From Rheum nobile (taxonomy: Eukaryota > Streptophyta > Magnoliopsida > Caryophyllales > Polygonaceae): 64,000 bases of DNA. Positions 33,829-46,240 of the stretch are shown piece by piece. Numbering within the stretch: the stretch's first letter is position 1; each line of letters begins with the position of its first letter. The notes under the pieces are model-generated. The model ran no database searches and had not been told where the DNA came from. It saw only the letters and a list, made by a program, of their open reading frames with translations. Both the position numbers and the translations under genes were made by a program. The stretch is taken from assembly GCA_027886185.1 (NCBI GenBank), contig WOAB01000188.1, positions 186,001-250,000 on the forward strand. Reading direction: 5' to 3'.

Positions 33829-34304
33829 TTGTTTTTTTCATAATCTGACTTGTGGCCCCACCTATGTGTGGGTAGGATATTCTCTGTTTTGGCGACCCGT
33901 CGACCATTGCGGTAGGGCTTGCCGTATGTATGTGAAGAAGGAGGCCTGCAAATGTATATGTTTTATGTTTAGTCATGACTTTAAGCTGAAGAGGAAGAAG
34001 CAATATGTTTCTATTGCGTAAATGTAATAAGGTGTCTTAACCTTATGTATTGTGTAAGGTAGGTGGTGTACCGACGTGCATGTGTTGTTCATCTCCCCGT
34101 GTTCCGATCGATCATGTAAATGTAGTGTAAGCGCTTTTGTTTGTGACTGGATCCAGTGTGTATGTTGATGTCGTCCTATACTTAGGTTTGCAAGGAGAAT
34201 GTCCTTATTCGATGTAAATGCCCAGTTTCAAAAAATAGAGTTATGCTTGCGACAACAAGTAATGCATGATAGGTGAAAGGGCGTTAGTGCCTTACCTTAC
34301 TAGT
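33829..34304. other. Spacer between Tat antisense ORF and integrase 3' end
   Basis: T/G-rich on the plus strand; would contain the 3' ends of two convergent transcripts. No ORF or repeat recognised. Confidence 0.4.
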
Positions 34305-35773
34305 TTAGAAGTGGTATAACTTTAGGTGTGTCGCGTTCCAACTTCTCGGGATTGGTCGTCCGTCTTTGTCTTCTAGTTGGTATGCTCCTTGTTCGACTAC
34401 TTCTTTGATTAGATAGGGTCCTTCCCACTGAGGTGCGAGCTTTCCGTCGGTCGGGTTCTTGGTATTTTGGAATGTCTTTCTGAGGACCCAATCTCCAACT
34501 TTAAAGACTTTGGCTCGAACGTTCTTGTTGTAACTTGACCATTCTAATTCTGGCTCTTTCTCTAGCCTCAACCGATGTGTCCAAGTTGTGTGCTAGTTCG
34601 ACGTCGTTCTGTTCGTTCGTCTGAAGGATGTAACGAGCTGTTGGAACCAATAGTTCAGCGGGGATGACTGCTTCGCTTCCATAGATGAGTGAGAATGGTG
34701 ACTGTCCGGTCGCGTTCTTTGGAGTGGTCCTGTCGGACCAGAGAATGAATGGGAGTTCGTCTGCCCATTTGCCTTTAGCCCCTGTGAGGCATTTTTTGAG
34801 GTTGTTGATGATGATTTTGTTGCTAGACTCGGCTTGTCCGTTGGATTGTGGATACCGAGGGGTGGAGGTGACCAATTTGATGTTCCATTGGTCGCAAAAG
34901 GCTCTAGTCTTATGACTGATGAACTGGGGGCCATTGTCGCATACAATTTCTGATGGGACGCCAAATCTGCACAAGATATTGCGTTTTATAAATGAAATGA
35001 CGTGTTGATCTTTTACCTCTCGGTAGGCTTCAGCTTCGATCCATTTAGAGAAGTAGTCTGTCATGGCAAGGAAGAAGACCCGTTGACCCAATGCAGGTGG
35101 GAGTTTTCCGACGATATCCATCCCCCATCTCATGAAGGGCCACGACGCTAGAGTCGGATGGAGAAGTTCCGAGGGTTGGTGAGGAACGGGTGCGTGTCGT
35201 TGACAGGCATCGCACTTCTTGGTGTACTCCATCGCGTCTCTATTCATTGTGGGCCAGTAATATCCGTTTCGCAAGGCTTTTCCCGAGAGGCTTCATCCAC
35301 CCGTGGGTTGGTGAGGAACGGGTGCGTGTCGTTGACAGGCATCGCACTTCTTGGTGTACTCCATCACGTCTCTATTCATTGTGGGCCAGTAATATCCATT
35401 TCGCAAGGCTTTTCCCGAGAGGCTTCGTCCGCCCGTGTGGTTCCCACATTCTCCTTCATGTAACGATTGTAGGATACGTCCGACTTCTGGAGTCTTGAGG
35501 CATCGTAGGAGTATCCATGTGATAGATCTTTTGTACAAGATGTTATTTATAATGTCGAAAGAAAGTGCTTGCACCTTAAGTCTTTTTGCCTCTGTTTTGT
35601 CGTTTTGCAGGACCCCGTCTCTTAGCCATTTGACGTAAGGTAGTGTCCAGTCGTCATGAGCGCTGACGATGTCTTCTTCTGGTCGGTCGCCTATCTCCAT
35701 CGTGACAAGTTCCTCCAATGGTGTGATCGACTCCTTGGGTGTTTCCGGGACAGCTGGTGTCATGACGTGTGCC
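34305..35773 (-). pseudogene. Tat integrase with internal duplication
   Basis: The minus-strand frame enters from the aRNH side (joined across CRM-2 as ...FPNIL then LAHVMTPAVPETP). It passes a degenerate zinc-binding region (H near GECGNHTGG, CDACQRH), then an in-frame 132-bp tandem copy of that zinc-finger block carrying TGA where the first copy has CGA. The core follows, with WGMDIVG, CDNGPQF and NGQAES (D-D-E intact). A frameshift near 34550 precedes the C-terminal FKVGDWVLRK, WEGPYLI and RSWNATHLK motifs, which end at the stop near 34305. Confidence 0.8.
35173..35436 (-). repeat. 132-bp tandem duplication in Tat integrase
   Basis: 35173-35304 and 35305-35436 are near-identical direct copies, exactly 44 codons apart, duplicating the CDACQRH half of the integrase zinc finger. 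Confidence 0.9.
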
Positions 35774-35778
35774 AATAG

Positions 35779-36627
35779 TGATGTGACCTCGCCTACCATG
35801 ACAGCTGCAGACGAGGAGGAGGCTATGAGTCTTAGGTCCGCAGGTCCCATTACTAGATCACGAGCCAAAGCTATTCAAGCTGCGACTCAATCACTGGTGA
35901 CCAGACTCGTAGCAGGTCAGGGACGTCCAACTACAGATGAGGGATCCATTCTGAGTTTAGTGACAGTTGGGACGTCTACACAGTCTGCAGAGATCCCGGA
36001 GCTTACAGATTAGAGATATTGATCGCTATTCGCCTAGTTATCGATATTTCTGATTTATGACATTTATCAGTATTTTTCCCGGATATTATTTATTATTACT
36101 TTCAGCATTTTTAGGGAGTTTAGGAGGTCATTTCTATACTTAGAATGACCGAAATTCCTTAGGGTATTTTTAGTATTTTATTTGTTTTATTTTTAATCTT
36201 TTTGGTTAAGGAAAAGGAAGAGTCTTCCTTTTACTTAACCTAGCTTGTAGTTCCCTTTCTTCTTCACGTTAATATTACAGACTTATTGTTGAGAGAAACT
36301 CCAATTGAGCCTCCATTAACGTCCTCCTTGATTCTCTTGGTTGAGCTTGCTCCCTCGCGTTTCTGCCATTAATTCCGCTAGATCTAGGTCGAGCTTGCTC
36401 CCTTCTTCTAATCCGCTTCAAAATCTCCATCCTTTTCCAGCCCTAAACTGGTCGTGGCCCCCTTCACCCATACGGTCAACCCCTCAAATTTATATCGCTT
36501 CCGCCTCGCCGTCGTCTTGCAATCTCCATCAACGCAGACGCCTATTCAAGGAGTTGTTTCGCCCCACTACGGATTCACCACGATCTCATCCGGGATTTGA
36601 GACCTTCTTCATAGCAAGGTCACATCA
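35779..36627 (+). repeat. CRM-2 5' LTR (849 bp)
   Basis: Pairs with 43692-44552. Encodes the same LTR tail codons as the 3' LTR but is unused here, since no pol precedes it. Confidence 0.95.
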
Positions 36628-36629
36628 AC

Positions 36630-36642
36630 TGGCATCAGAGCC
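36630..36642 (+). other. CRM-2 primer binding site
   Basis: TGGCATCAGAGCC, two bases after the 5' LTR; iMet-type with C replacing T at position 4. Confidence 0.85.
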
Positions 36643-38385
36643 TTCGAATCTGTAAGTCGAATCGATTCCTTGCTTATCACAACCTTATTTTCGTGTCAAA
36701 AAATCCAAAAAAAAAAATTTCTGCATTTTTCTTGATAATTCCGACTGTTATTATTCAGATCTATATTATTAAAGTCGAAAATTAAAAAAAAAAAAAAAAT
36801 TCTCTTGAAGGCCGAATTATTTTCTTTAACAAAAACATTGTAGATTTGCATTGAAAACTCGTTTTTGGTGTAAATCTGCCTCAAAAAATATATTTGCTTC
36901 AATTTTAGTGTTCTTACCTTGTCCCCTACACACAACAATTGCTCTTTGTGTTGGTAATTTGGTGATTGAATTATAGATCTAGATTTGCATGCATATAGGT
37001 TGAATTGCTGTACTTGACCTTTTTGCCATTAATCTGTGTCTTCTTTGTTTTCCTTCTTTCCAACTTGAATCAATAGAGTGTGTAGTAGTCTAGAATATTT
37101 TTTTTAAGAATTTTTGAGTCCGATCTGCGCAAAGGAGGCAGCCTTGAAGCTCGGTGGTTCGTCCTTGACAATTAGGGTTCTTGAGTTCTTGTTACAATTT
37201 CTCTAATTAAAAAAAAAAAAAAAAAAAAAAAAGGCTGAGATCTTTCCTTGTAGAAAAAAGCCAGATCTGAAAAATTATCAAAAAAAAAAAGTCAAAACAA
37301 ATCAAGGCAAATTAGGGAAGTTGTTAGGATACTTACCTTCGGCGCCACACAAACCGAAGCCAAGCGACACGCCCAGCGTCGGCGCCCAGCAAGCCGCGGC
37401 CCAGCGCGCGCGCGTCCAGCTGCCAGCGCCTTCTATCCCGGGTGCCCCTAATCCGGGTTAATAGCCCCCGCCCAGCGCAACGAAGCCGGCCTTCCCAGAT
37501 CCGGGCTCTTTTCGTGGGTTCCGAAATTTCAACCCTACGAAGGCCTTCGGTATTTTATTTTATTTTATTTTATTTTATTTTATTTATTTTATTTCTCTCT
37601 TTTTGTGTCGATTTCTGCATTCGCTTTTTACAGTTGTCCTTCTGACTTTGGTGTGAGTTATCCGCTTTTGTTAGTTTACAGCTGCTTAGCCGGGACGCCT
37701 AGGTTTACGCCGGATTAATTTTTGTGCCTACCGTTATATCCTAGCGACAGCAGTTGGGGTTACTGTAGGGGTATTAGATTGCAGGGATCTGAGTCCTTTT
37801 ATTTTTATTTTTATTTTTATTTTTCCTTTTTGTGTCGGTTTCTACATTCGCTTTTTACAGTTATCCTTCTGACTTTGGCGTGAGTTATCCGCTTTTGTTA
37901 GTTTGCAGCTGCTTAGCCGGGACGCCTAGGTTCACGCCGGATTAAGTTCTGTGCCTACCGTTATTTCCTGGCGACAGCAGTTGAGGTTTTTGTAGGGGTA
38001 TTAGAGTGCAGGAGCTTTTTGTGAGAAAAGCCGAACTTAGGTGGCAACGGTGAAGAGATATAGGGTGCGCAAAGCCAAAATAAGGTAATCGTTACCCTAT
38101 CGTTATTGATTCAATTCCCATCTCCTCTCTCTCACTGTCTTCGCTGTTATAGTCTTGTTGGCATATCTAGGCTTATATTACTGCAATTTATATCTACAAT
38201 TTGTTTGTTGAGTTATCGCTGCAATTTGTGATTGTTGTGTGATTATCCTTAGCCTTCCCGCCCTCACGGCCATATCAGCTTTGTTTTCAGTTGTGATATC
38301 TTGGTAGTTCGACTTCTCTTTCGTTTCTGTTGCTTTGTTTTTGTTTTTCCTTTGCTCTGTTGGGGTCTGTTGTCTTTTCAGGATA
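36643..38385 (+). other. CRM-2 leader with internal tandem duplication and A/T homopolymers
   Basis: 1.7 kb non-coding. Poly-A near 36787-36801 and 37208-37232, a (TTTTA)n run at 37551-37593, and two copies of a roughly 187-bp block (37600-37787, 37827-38013, offset 227) that share 'GCTGCTTAGCCGGGACGCC'. Each copy is preceded by a TTTTA/TTTTTA-type run. The sequence TGTCTTTTCAG just before the gag ATG resembles a splice acceptor. Confidence 0.7.
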
Positions 38386-41300
38386 ATGGTGAACTCCAAT
38401 GACGGACAGGATACGGATCGGGTCGATCAACTGGCTACGGCCATTGAGCTATTGGTGGCCAATCAGCAACGTTCCGATGAACGTTCAGAAGCGAATTTTG
38501 CAGCCATGCGTGATCTGCTCAGTAGAGTGATGCCGTCTCCGTCATCGAACAACCGTGACGACCAGAGTACCCTAGCCCAGAAGCAGAAAAAGGGCAAGGG
38601 CGTTCTGATATCCGATCCTCCTATGCAGCATCAGCGGAAAGGATCGCAGAAAGAGAGTAGCGCGTCAAAGAAGAAGGTGCGCTCCAAATCAGCCCAGTTG
38701 ACAATTCCTGAACGCAACTCTCAGGATGAGGACGAGCAGGACGATGATGAGTCATCTTCAGAGGAGGATGCACCGGTCGATGACAGTGCCGTCAAACGCT
38801 AGAGCAGACGCACAGAACCACATGCTTCCACAAGCAAGCAAGGGAAACACTCCACGGCTCGTCCAAGTCGACATTAGGTAAATTCCGAAACCTTCAATGT
38901 CCATTCTTTTGCTGACCATCAGAGTACTGTTTCTCCTGTTGAGTCAGATTCAGATGAAGGATTCCAGGAATTTGATCTTGAGGATGAGGAAGAAGGGGCC
39001 TATGGGTTTTCTGCAGGTTATCACCCACCCCTACAGGACCCACCAGAGCAGCAGTTTCATCGTACAGGTTGGGTTCCTCCTCCACAGCAGCCACAGAATC
39101 AGGCTGCTTATTACGCTGCACAGGGTCATCCACAGCAATATCAGCAGCAGCGGGTTGCCGGTCCTCCACGAGCGCAGCGACGGCAACAACTACCAGTTGG
39201 ACAGCAGCGGCAGGGGCTTCCACAACAGAATTTCTATGCTCCCGCTACAGCCCAACAGCGATACCCGCCCCCAGCTACGTATCGCCAAGAAATTAAGGTG
39301 AAAATCGAACCCTTCCTTGGTACTTATGATCCTTCTACTTTCATAGATTGGTTGCAGAGTACCTGCCATGTTCTTCAACACTATCAATATGAGGAGCATG
39401 CGAAGGTGGAGATCGTCACCTTGCATTTCCAAGGAGCAGCGTGCACCTGGTGGAACCGACTGGTCCAACATCAGGCACGCATGGGGTGGCCACCTGTGAC
39501 AGAGTGGCAACAGCTAGTGGCGCACATGACGCGCAAGTACGTGCCGACAACTTACCGAGAGGATATGAAGACGGCCATTGCACTTGCTACTCAGGGTCGT
39601 GATACGCCACAGGAGTTCTTTGCTCGCTTAGAAGACATGTACTTCAAAGCCGGGGTAAGTGTTACTCCGTCTACTCTACGTACACGTTTTGTCACGGGTT
39701 TGTCACAGCCGTACAGGGATCAGGTTGACGTTCTGCCAATCCGAGACCTCAACAACGTAGTACATACTGCGCAGAAGCTCTATCTTCAAGCGCAGCGACG
39801 TCGACAGCAGCCTTGGCAGTCTTCGTCTTCTCCCTCACCAAGGTATACCTCGAACCCTGTCCATTCTTATCGCACTAACTCTTCTTCTAGTTCTGTGCCT
39901 AGACAGGATCGTACAGGTATTGCGTCTACTACGACGCCGCGGCCGTCGCCCCCTTCTTCCGCGCGCCAAAAGCCATCGGCCTCTGCTGAGACAGGCCGTA
40001 CAGATCGTTCCAGCGGTCGAGAGTGTTACAGATGTGGTGGACGAGGACACTATCAGAAGGACTGCCCCAATCAGAAGCGTGTCCTCTACTCCGCCAAAAC
40101 TGAAGACTACGAGAGCCTCTCGGATGAAGAGGAGAACGTCCCAGAGGAGTCTGCAGAGCTGACTGATGAGGTGATCCGGCCGAGTGACCATGATACAGAC
40201 GTCATGCATTATGCCTTGGTCACCAGACGCATCCTCAGCGTCAAGGAAGGAGGTCCGCTTGACCAAAGGGAGAATCTATTTCATTCCCGGTGTCGTATGA
40301 AGAATGCGTCGCTGAGTCTGATAATAGATGGCGGGTCGTGCTGCAACATTATAAATGAGAGAGTCGTCCGCGACTTCAATCTTCAAACGCAGCCACATCC
40401 TCATCCCTACGGTCTGCAGTGGATTTCAGACCAACCAGGTAACAATGTTTCTTTACAGTGTCCCGTTACTTTTTCCATAGGACCATATACAGACACTGTT
40501 TTGTGCGATGTTACCGCCATGGATGCCACCCATATTCTGTTAGGGCGTCCTTGGCTATTTGACCGTCGCGTCTTCCATGATGGGTTTTTGAACAGTTACA
40601 TGTTCACTCACCATGGCAAGCGCGTGACGCTCTTACCTATGACTCCAAATGAGATTTTACAGGACCATGCTATTAGACAGAGGAACAAGGCTATACAGGC
40701 TGCAAAGGACGCAGGAAAACCCCCTCCAGAGTCCCCTACAGCCTTCCAGCCGAGTTCCCTACAACTTCCTGCAGCATCTTCTTCGGGTACCCAAGGCAAC
40801 TCAGGACAGGTAAGTGACCAGCCCATTAGTCTTAAATTTCCTCACTGTAGTGGTAATGGTCAACAGGTGCCTTCTGGAGTCCATCATCAGAAGGGTGGAC
40901 AAGGTAGTTCTGCGCTGAAAGGCACTTGTGAGCAGCGCCTTCTATTGGCGCGACGCCAAAAGGTTTCCAACGTCATCCAAGGCAAGTCTCCCTGTTTCCT
41001 ACTCATTGCTCTTCCTACTGCCCTACCTGTTTCAGAGTCCGTACTTCCCTCTTGTATTTTGTCAATTTTGCAGGAGTTTCAGGATGTGATGCCGGACGAG
41101 TTGCCAGATGGTCTTCCACCACTTCGTGGCATTGAGCACCAGATCGATTTTGTACCAGGAGCTACTCTTCCCAACCGAGCTGCCTACCGAACTTCTCCAG
41201 AGGAAACAAAGGAGTTGCAAAAGCAGGTGCAAGAACTGTTGGAGAAGGGGTATGTGCGCGAGTCTCTTAGCCCGTGCGCTGTTCCCGTCCTATTGGTGCC

Positions 41301-43926
41301 TAAGAAGGACGGTTCTTGGAGGATGTGCGTGGATTGCCATGCCATCAACCAGATCACTGTCAAATACAGACATCCCATTCCTCGACTCGACGACATGCTT
41401 GACGAGCTGCATGGAGCGCAGTTCTTCAGCAAGATTGATCTGAAGAGCGGCTATCATCAGATTCGCATGAAGGAGGGGGACGAGTGGAAGATGGCTTTCA
41501 AGACGAAGTATGGTCTGTATGAGTGGCTAGTCATGCCATTTGGACTGACCAATGCTCCTTCTACGTTCATGAGGCTGATGAACCATGTCTTGAGAGCTTT
41601 TCTGGGTAAGTTTGTCGTTGTCTATTTCGATGATATTCTTATTTACTCTAGGACTTTAGATGACCATGCTGAGCATCTTCGCCTTGTTTTAGAGTGTTTG
41701 AGAGTAGAGAGCTTATACGCCAATCTTGGCAAGTGTGTATTTTGTTCTCCTTCTACAAACTTCCTAGGTTTCGTCGTCAGCAAGGACGGCCTACAGGTGG
41801 ATGCAGAAAAGATCCGCACTATCCAGGAGTGGCCGACGCCAGCTACTCCTACTCAGGTACGTTCGTTTTTGGGTTTGGCTGGTTTTTATCGACGGTTTGT
41901 TCGTGATTTCAGCACTATAGCCGCCCCATTACACGAGCTGACCAAGAAGGCAGCGTCTATCACTTGGCTTCCACGGCATGATGCTGCTTTTGCCGCCCTG
42001 AAGGATGCCTTGTGCCACGCGCCACTGCTGCAGCTTCCTGACTTCACCCGTCGGTTCGAGGTGGAATGCGACGCTTCTGATTTCGGCATCGGAGGTGTCT
42101 TGCTGCAGGAAAAGAGGCCGATTGCCTATTTTTCGGAGAAGTTGGCAGGTGCACAGCTGAACTACCCGACGTACGACAAGGAGTTGTACGCGCTGATTCG
42201 GGTTCTGAAGACGTGGCAGCACTATCTGTGGCCTGCAGAGTTCGTGATTCACTCAGATCATGCAGCTCTTAGTTATCTGCGCAGCCAGACGACTCTTAAC
42301 AGACGCCACGCTCGCTGGGTTGAGTTCATGGAGACGTTCCCCTACCTCATTGTTCACAAGAAAGGTAAGGAGAATGTGGTAGCCGACGCCCTTTCTCGCA
42401 GGTACGTCCTCATTACTCAGCTTCAGTCTCAGTTATTTGGGTTTGCATTGCTCAAGGATCTTTATGCTGTTGATCCTTTCTTTTCTACATTCTATGAGCA
42501 ATGTAAATCCACTGGTCGTGAACATGCTACGTATTTCCTTGATGACGGATTTCTGTACAAAGGTGGGAAGCTTTGCGTTCCTTCATCCTCTGTCAGAAAT
42601 TTGCTGATTGAGGAAGCACATAGTCGTGGTCACTTTGGCGTGTCGAAGACGCTGGCAGCACTTCGCGAACACTTCTTCTGGCCTAAAATGGCCAACAATG
42701 TTACGAAGTATTGTCAGAGTTGTGTGACATGCCATAAGGCTAAGGCCAGGTCTAGTCCGCATGGTCTCTACACGCCTCTGCCGATTCCAGCTAGCCCGTG
42801 GGAAGATCTATCCATGGATTTTATCACTGGGTTGCCTATGTCTCGGCGTGGTAGAGATTCTATATTTGTGGTCGTAGACAGGTTCTCTAAGATGGCACAC
42901 TTCATTGCCTGTAAGAACACTAGTAACGCCACTGACGTTGCTACTCTGTTCTTCGACAATGTCGTGAGACTGCACGGTATTCCGCGCACTATTGTTAGTG
43001 ATCGGGACACCAAGTTCGTCGGCCATTTCTGGAGAACCTTGTGGGGTAAGCTCGATACTAAACTCCTATTTTCTACGAGCTACCACCCACAGACGGATGG
43101 TCAGACAGAGGTGACCAACCGCACTCTTGGAGCCCTCCTTCGGACGGTTCTGAAGAGTAACCCACGCCGGTGGGAGGACTTACTGTCTACTGTGGAGTTT
43201 TCTTATAACAGGTGCAGGCACAGCGCGACTAAACTCACCCCGTTCGAAGTTGTCTACGGACGCAACCCGCTGACGCCGCTGGACTTGACTCCCTTTCCTA
43301 GGAAGGATACAGACAGCACCACAGCTGACAGATTGGCCGATCACATCAAGGAACTGCACACTCGGACGCGCACCCAGCTGGAGCGCAGAGCAGCACAGTA
43401 TGCGGCCCAGAAGAACAAAGGACGACGCAGGATTGTCTTTGCTCCTGGCGACTTGGTTTGGCTTCACTTGCGGAAGGAGCGTTTTCCTTCCAACCGGAAG
43501 TCTAAGCTCGACCAAAGGGGTGATGGACCATTCCGTGTTGTCAAGGCCATCAATGACAACGCCTACCAGCTAGAGCTCCCAGACAAGTATGGTGTTCACC
43601 CAACCTTCAATGTTGCTGATCTATCACCGTACGTGGAGCCAGAGTATGATGAGGGTGAAGCGGGGACGCTTCACACTCAAGTGGGGGAGGATGATGTGAC
43701 CTCGCCTACCATGACAGCTGCAGACGAGGAGGAGGCTATGAGTCTTAGGTCCGCAGGTCCCATTACTAGAGCACGAGCCAAAGCTATTCAAGCTGCGACT
43801 CAATCACTGGTGACCAGACTCGTAGCAGGTCAGGGACGTCCAACTACAGATGAGGGATCCATTCTGAGTTTAGTGATAGTTGGGACGTCTACACAGTCTG
43901 CAGAGATCCCGGAGCTTACAGATTAG
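38386..43926 (+). pseudogene. CRM-2 gag-pol polyprotein, two stops in Gag, tail encoded by the 3' LTR
   Basis: One frame from ATG 38386 (MVNSNDGQD) to 43926, about 1,846 codons, with TAG at 38800-38802 and 38875-38877 and no frameshift. Gag: coiled-coil and acidic N-terminus, Gln-rich linker, FIDWLQS...WWNRLV core, and one CCHC knuckle, CYRCGGRGHYQKDC. Protease: IIDGGSCCNII (DGG in place of the usual DTG/DSG, as in CRM-3). RT has YFDDILIYS, RNase H has CDASDFGIGG and DALSRRY, and integrase has HFGVSK...CVTCHKAK, SMDF, VSDRD and DGQTEV (triad intact). No chromodomain. The last 78 codons (from 43692) are in the LTR: EDDVTSP, then GPITRARAKAIQ. The only defects I see are the two TAGs. Confidence 0.92.
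43680..43691 (+). other. CRM-2 polypurine tract
   Basis: AAGTGGGGGAGGA directly before LTR start TGATGTGACC; translated within the polyprotein as QVGEDD. Confidence 0.85.
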
Positions 43927-44552
43927 AGATATTGATCGCTATTCGCCTAGTTATCGATATTTCTGATTTATGACATTTATCAGTATTTTTCCCGGATATT
44001 ATTTATTATTACTTTCAGCATTTTTAGGGAGTTTAGGAGGTCATTTCTATACTTAGAATGACCGAAATTCCTTAGGGTATTTTTAGTATTTTATTTGTTT
44101 TATTTTTAATCTTTTTGGTTAAGGAAAAGGAAGAGTCTTCCTTTTACTTAACCTAGCTTGTAGTTCCCTTTCTTCTTCACGTTAATATTACAGACTTATT
44201 GTTGAGAGAAACTCCAATTGAGCCTCCATTAACGTCCTCCTTGATTCTCTTGGTTGAGCTTGCTCCCTCGTATTTCTGCCATTAATTCCGCTAGATCTAG
44301 GTCGAGCTTGCTCCCTTCTTCTAATCCGCTTCAAAATCTCCATCCTTTTCCAGCCCTAAACTGGTCGTGGCCCCCTTCACCCATACGGTCAACCCCTCAA
44401 ATTTCTATCGCTTCCGCAATCGCTTCCGCCTCGCCGTCGTCTTGCAATCTCCATCAACGCAGACGCCTATTCAAGGAGTTGTTTCGCCCCACTACGGATT
44501 CACCACGATCTCATCCGGGATTTGAGACCTTCTTCATAGCAAGGTCACATCA
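43692..44552 (+). repeat. CRM-2 3' LTR (861 bp)
   Basis: Pairs with 35779-36627; holds a 12-bp tandem duplication (TCGCTTCCGCAA unit, near 44407-44430) that is absent from the 5' LTR. Its first 235 bases encode the polyprotein tail. Confidence 0.95.
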
Positions 44553-44557
44553 AATAG

Positions 44558-46240
44558 GATGTTCGGAAATTCCTTTGGATCCAGGACGGACCCCAGATTG
44601 GCTAGTGCGTCAGCTTGAGAGTTAAGATCTCTGGGTACCTGTCTGATGTCGAACGTTTGGAATTGGTCGATCAGCTTCTTGGCCACTCCCAGGTAAGTTA
44701 TCATCCTGACGTCCTTTGCACTGTACGACCCTTGTATTTGATTTATGACTAAGAGGAAGTCGCAAATGACTTCGATTTCCTGGACTCCTATGTCACGGGC
44801 CAGGGTGAGCCCAAATATAAGTGCTTCGTATTCAGCTTCGTTGTTGGTCGCGTCCCATTCGCATCTCACGGCATGGGCTATCTTGTCCCCTTGTGGCGAT
44901 TTCAGCACGACTCCTAGCCCCGATCCTCTGGCATTCGATGTACCATCTGTGTGGAGCTCCCATTTACCTGTTTCCTCCGTCGCGAGTAACTGTGTTGCTT
45001 GTGACTTGATCGTTGTTCTGGGCTCGTACTCGATGTCATAGCCGCTGAGGTGTATGGCCCACTTGGCCATTCGTCCTGTGAACTCAAGTTTCCTCATTAT
45101 TGCTCTCATGGGATGATTAGTACGGACGATTATAGTATAGGATTCGAAATATGGTTTGAGTTTGTTCGATGCCATTACCAGTGATAGTACAAGTTTTTCT
45201 AGCGACGAGTACCTTGTTTCTGCTAGCAGTAACGTTCGACTGACATAGTATATCGGGGATTATTTGCCGTCCTCTTCTCTGACCAGTACGGCGCTCACGG
45301 CGGACTCCGACACTGCTAGATATAGCAATAGTGGCTCGTCGTCCTTGGGTTTGGTTAGCAACATGGGACTGGCGAGGTATTTCTTTAGGTCTTGAAATGC
45401 AGCTTCGTGCTCTTCCGTCCATTGAAAGGATTTGTTCTTCTTGAGAGCGTCGTGAAAGGGTTTGCACTTGTCGAATGACTTCGAGATGAATCTGTTCAGA
45501 GCTGCTATCCGACCTGTCAATTTTTACACGTCCTTGACGCATCGAGGGGATCGGAGGTTGGTGAGGGCCTTGACCTGTTCTGGGTTGGCTTCTATTCCTC
45601 TTTGCGTCACGATGTACCCCAAGAACTTTCCTGACGACACCCAGAAAGAGCATTTCATAGGATTTAATTTCATGTTATATCTTTTTAGTACCTCGAACTG
45701 TCGCGAAGGTGGTCGATACGATCTTCCTTTCTTTTTGATTTGACCAGCATGTCGTCTATGTAGACTTCCATCGTGTCCCCGATCTGGTCTTTAAACATCT
45801 TGTTGACCAATCGTTGATAAGTAGCCCCTGCATTTTTTAGTCCGAAGGGCATTACTTTGTAACAATAGATACCTTGGCTTGTGATGAATGCCGTTTTCTC
45901 TTGGTCCTCGGGTTCCATGAGGATTTGATTGTAGCCGCTGAACGCGTCCATGAAGGTTAAGATTTCGTGTCCTGCCGTCGCGTCAACCATGGAGTCGATG
46001 TGAGGAAGTGGGAATGAGTCTTTAGGGCAGTCTTTGTTGAGGTCAGTGAAGTCGATGCAGACTCTCCATTTGTCATTCTTCTTTTGGACTACGACCACGT
46101 TGGCCAGCCACTCGGGGTAGTTGACTTCCCTTATTTTTCTTGTTTCCAACAAGCTCTTGACTTTGTCGTCGACGATCTTGTTTCGCTCTGGGGCAAATTT
46201 CCTGCGCTTTTGCTTTACAGGGGGTGAGATGGATATGCGT
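44558..46240 (-). pseudogene. Tat RT, RNase H and archaeal-type RNase H
   Basis: RT (about 46150-45690) has the CIDFTDLNK, PLPHID and MPFGLKNAGATYQ motifs and the catalytic YIDDMLVKS. A frameshift follows near 45700, then the thumb/connection (KLTGRIAALNRFISKS), with a TAA just before it, and RNase H1 (LLYLAVSESAVSAVLVRE). A second stop separates the second RNase H, 45175-44558, whose acidic residues are visible in ELHTDGTSN, NNEAEYEAL, VICDF and SQADALANL. Two RNase H domains in tandem are diagnostic for the Tat lineage. CRM-2 cuts the frame after FPNIL. Confidence 0.85.

Larger units (their letters stand above)
35779..44552 (+). mobile_element. CRM-2: full-length CRM-like chromovirus
   Basis: LTRs 35779-36627 (849 bp) and 43692-44552 (861 bp), TGATGTGACC...GTCACATCA, with TSD AATAG at 35774-35778 and 44553-44557, inserted between aRNH and integrase of the Tat pol. 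The LTRs differ by a 12-bp tandem duplication (right copy) and about five substitutions by my count, so it is young. The primer site, a long leader, one gag-pol frame with two stops and a polypurine tract are all present. The integrase ends inside the 3' LTR, a known trait of CRM-group chromoviruses. Confidence 0.93.

Noticed and set aside
35669..36013. Plus-strand 114-codon frame beginning in Tat integrase and ending in CRM-2 LTR
   Set aside because: A chance fusion across the insertion site; only the LTR-coded tail is real, and it belongs to the integrase of CRM-2.
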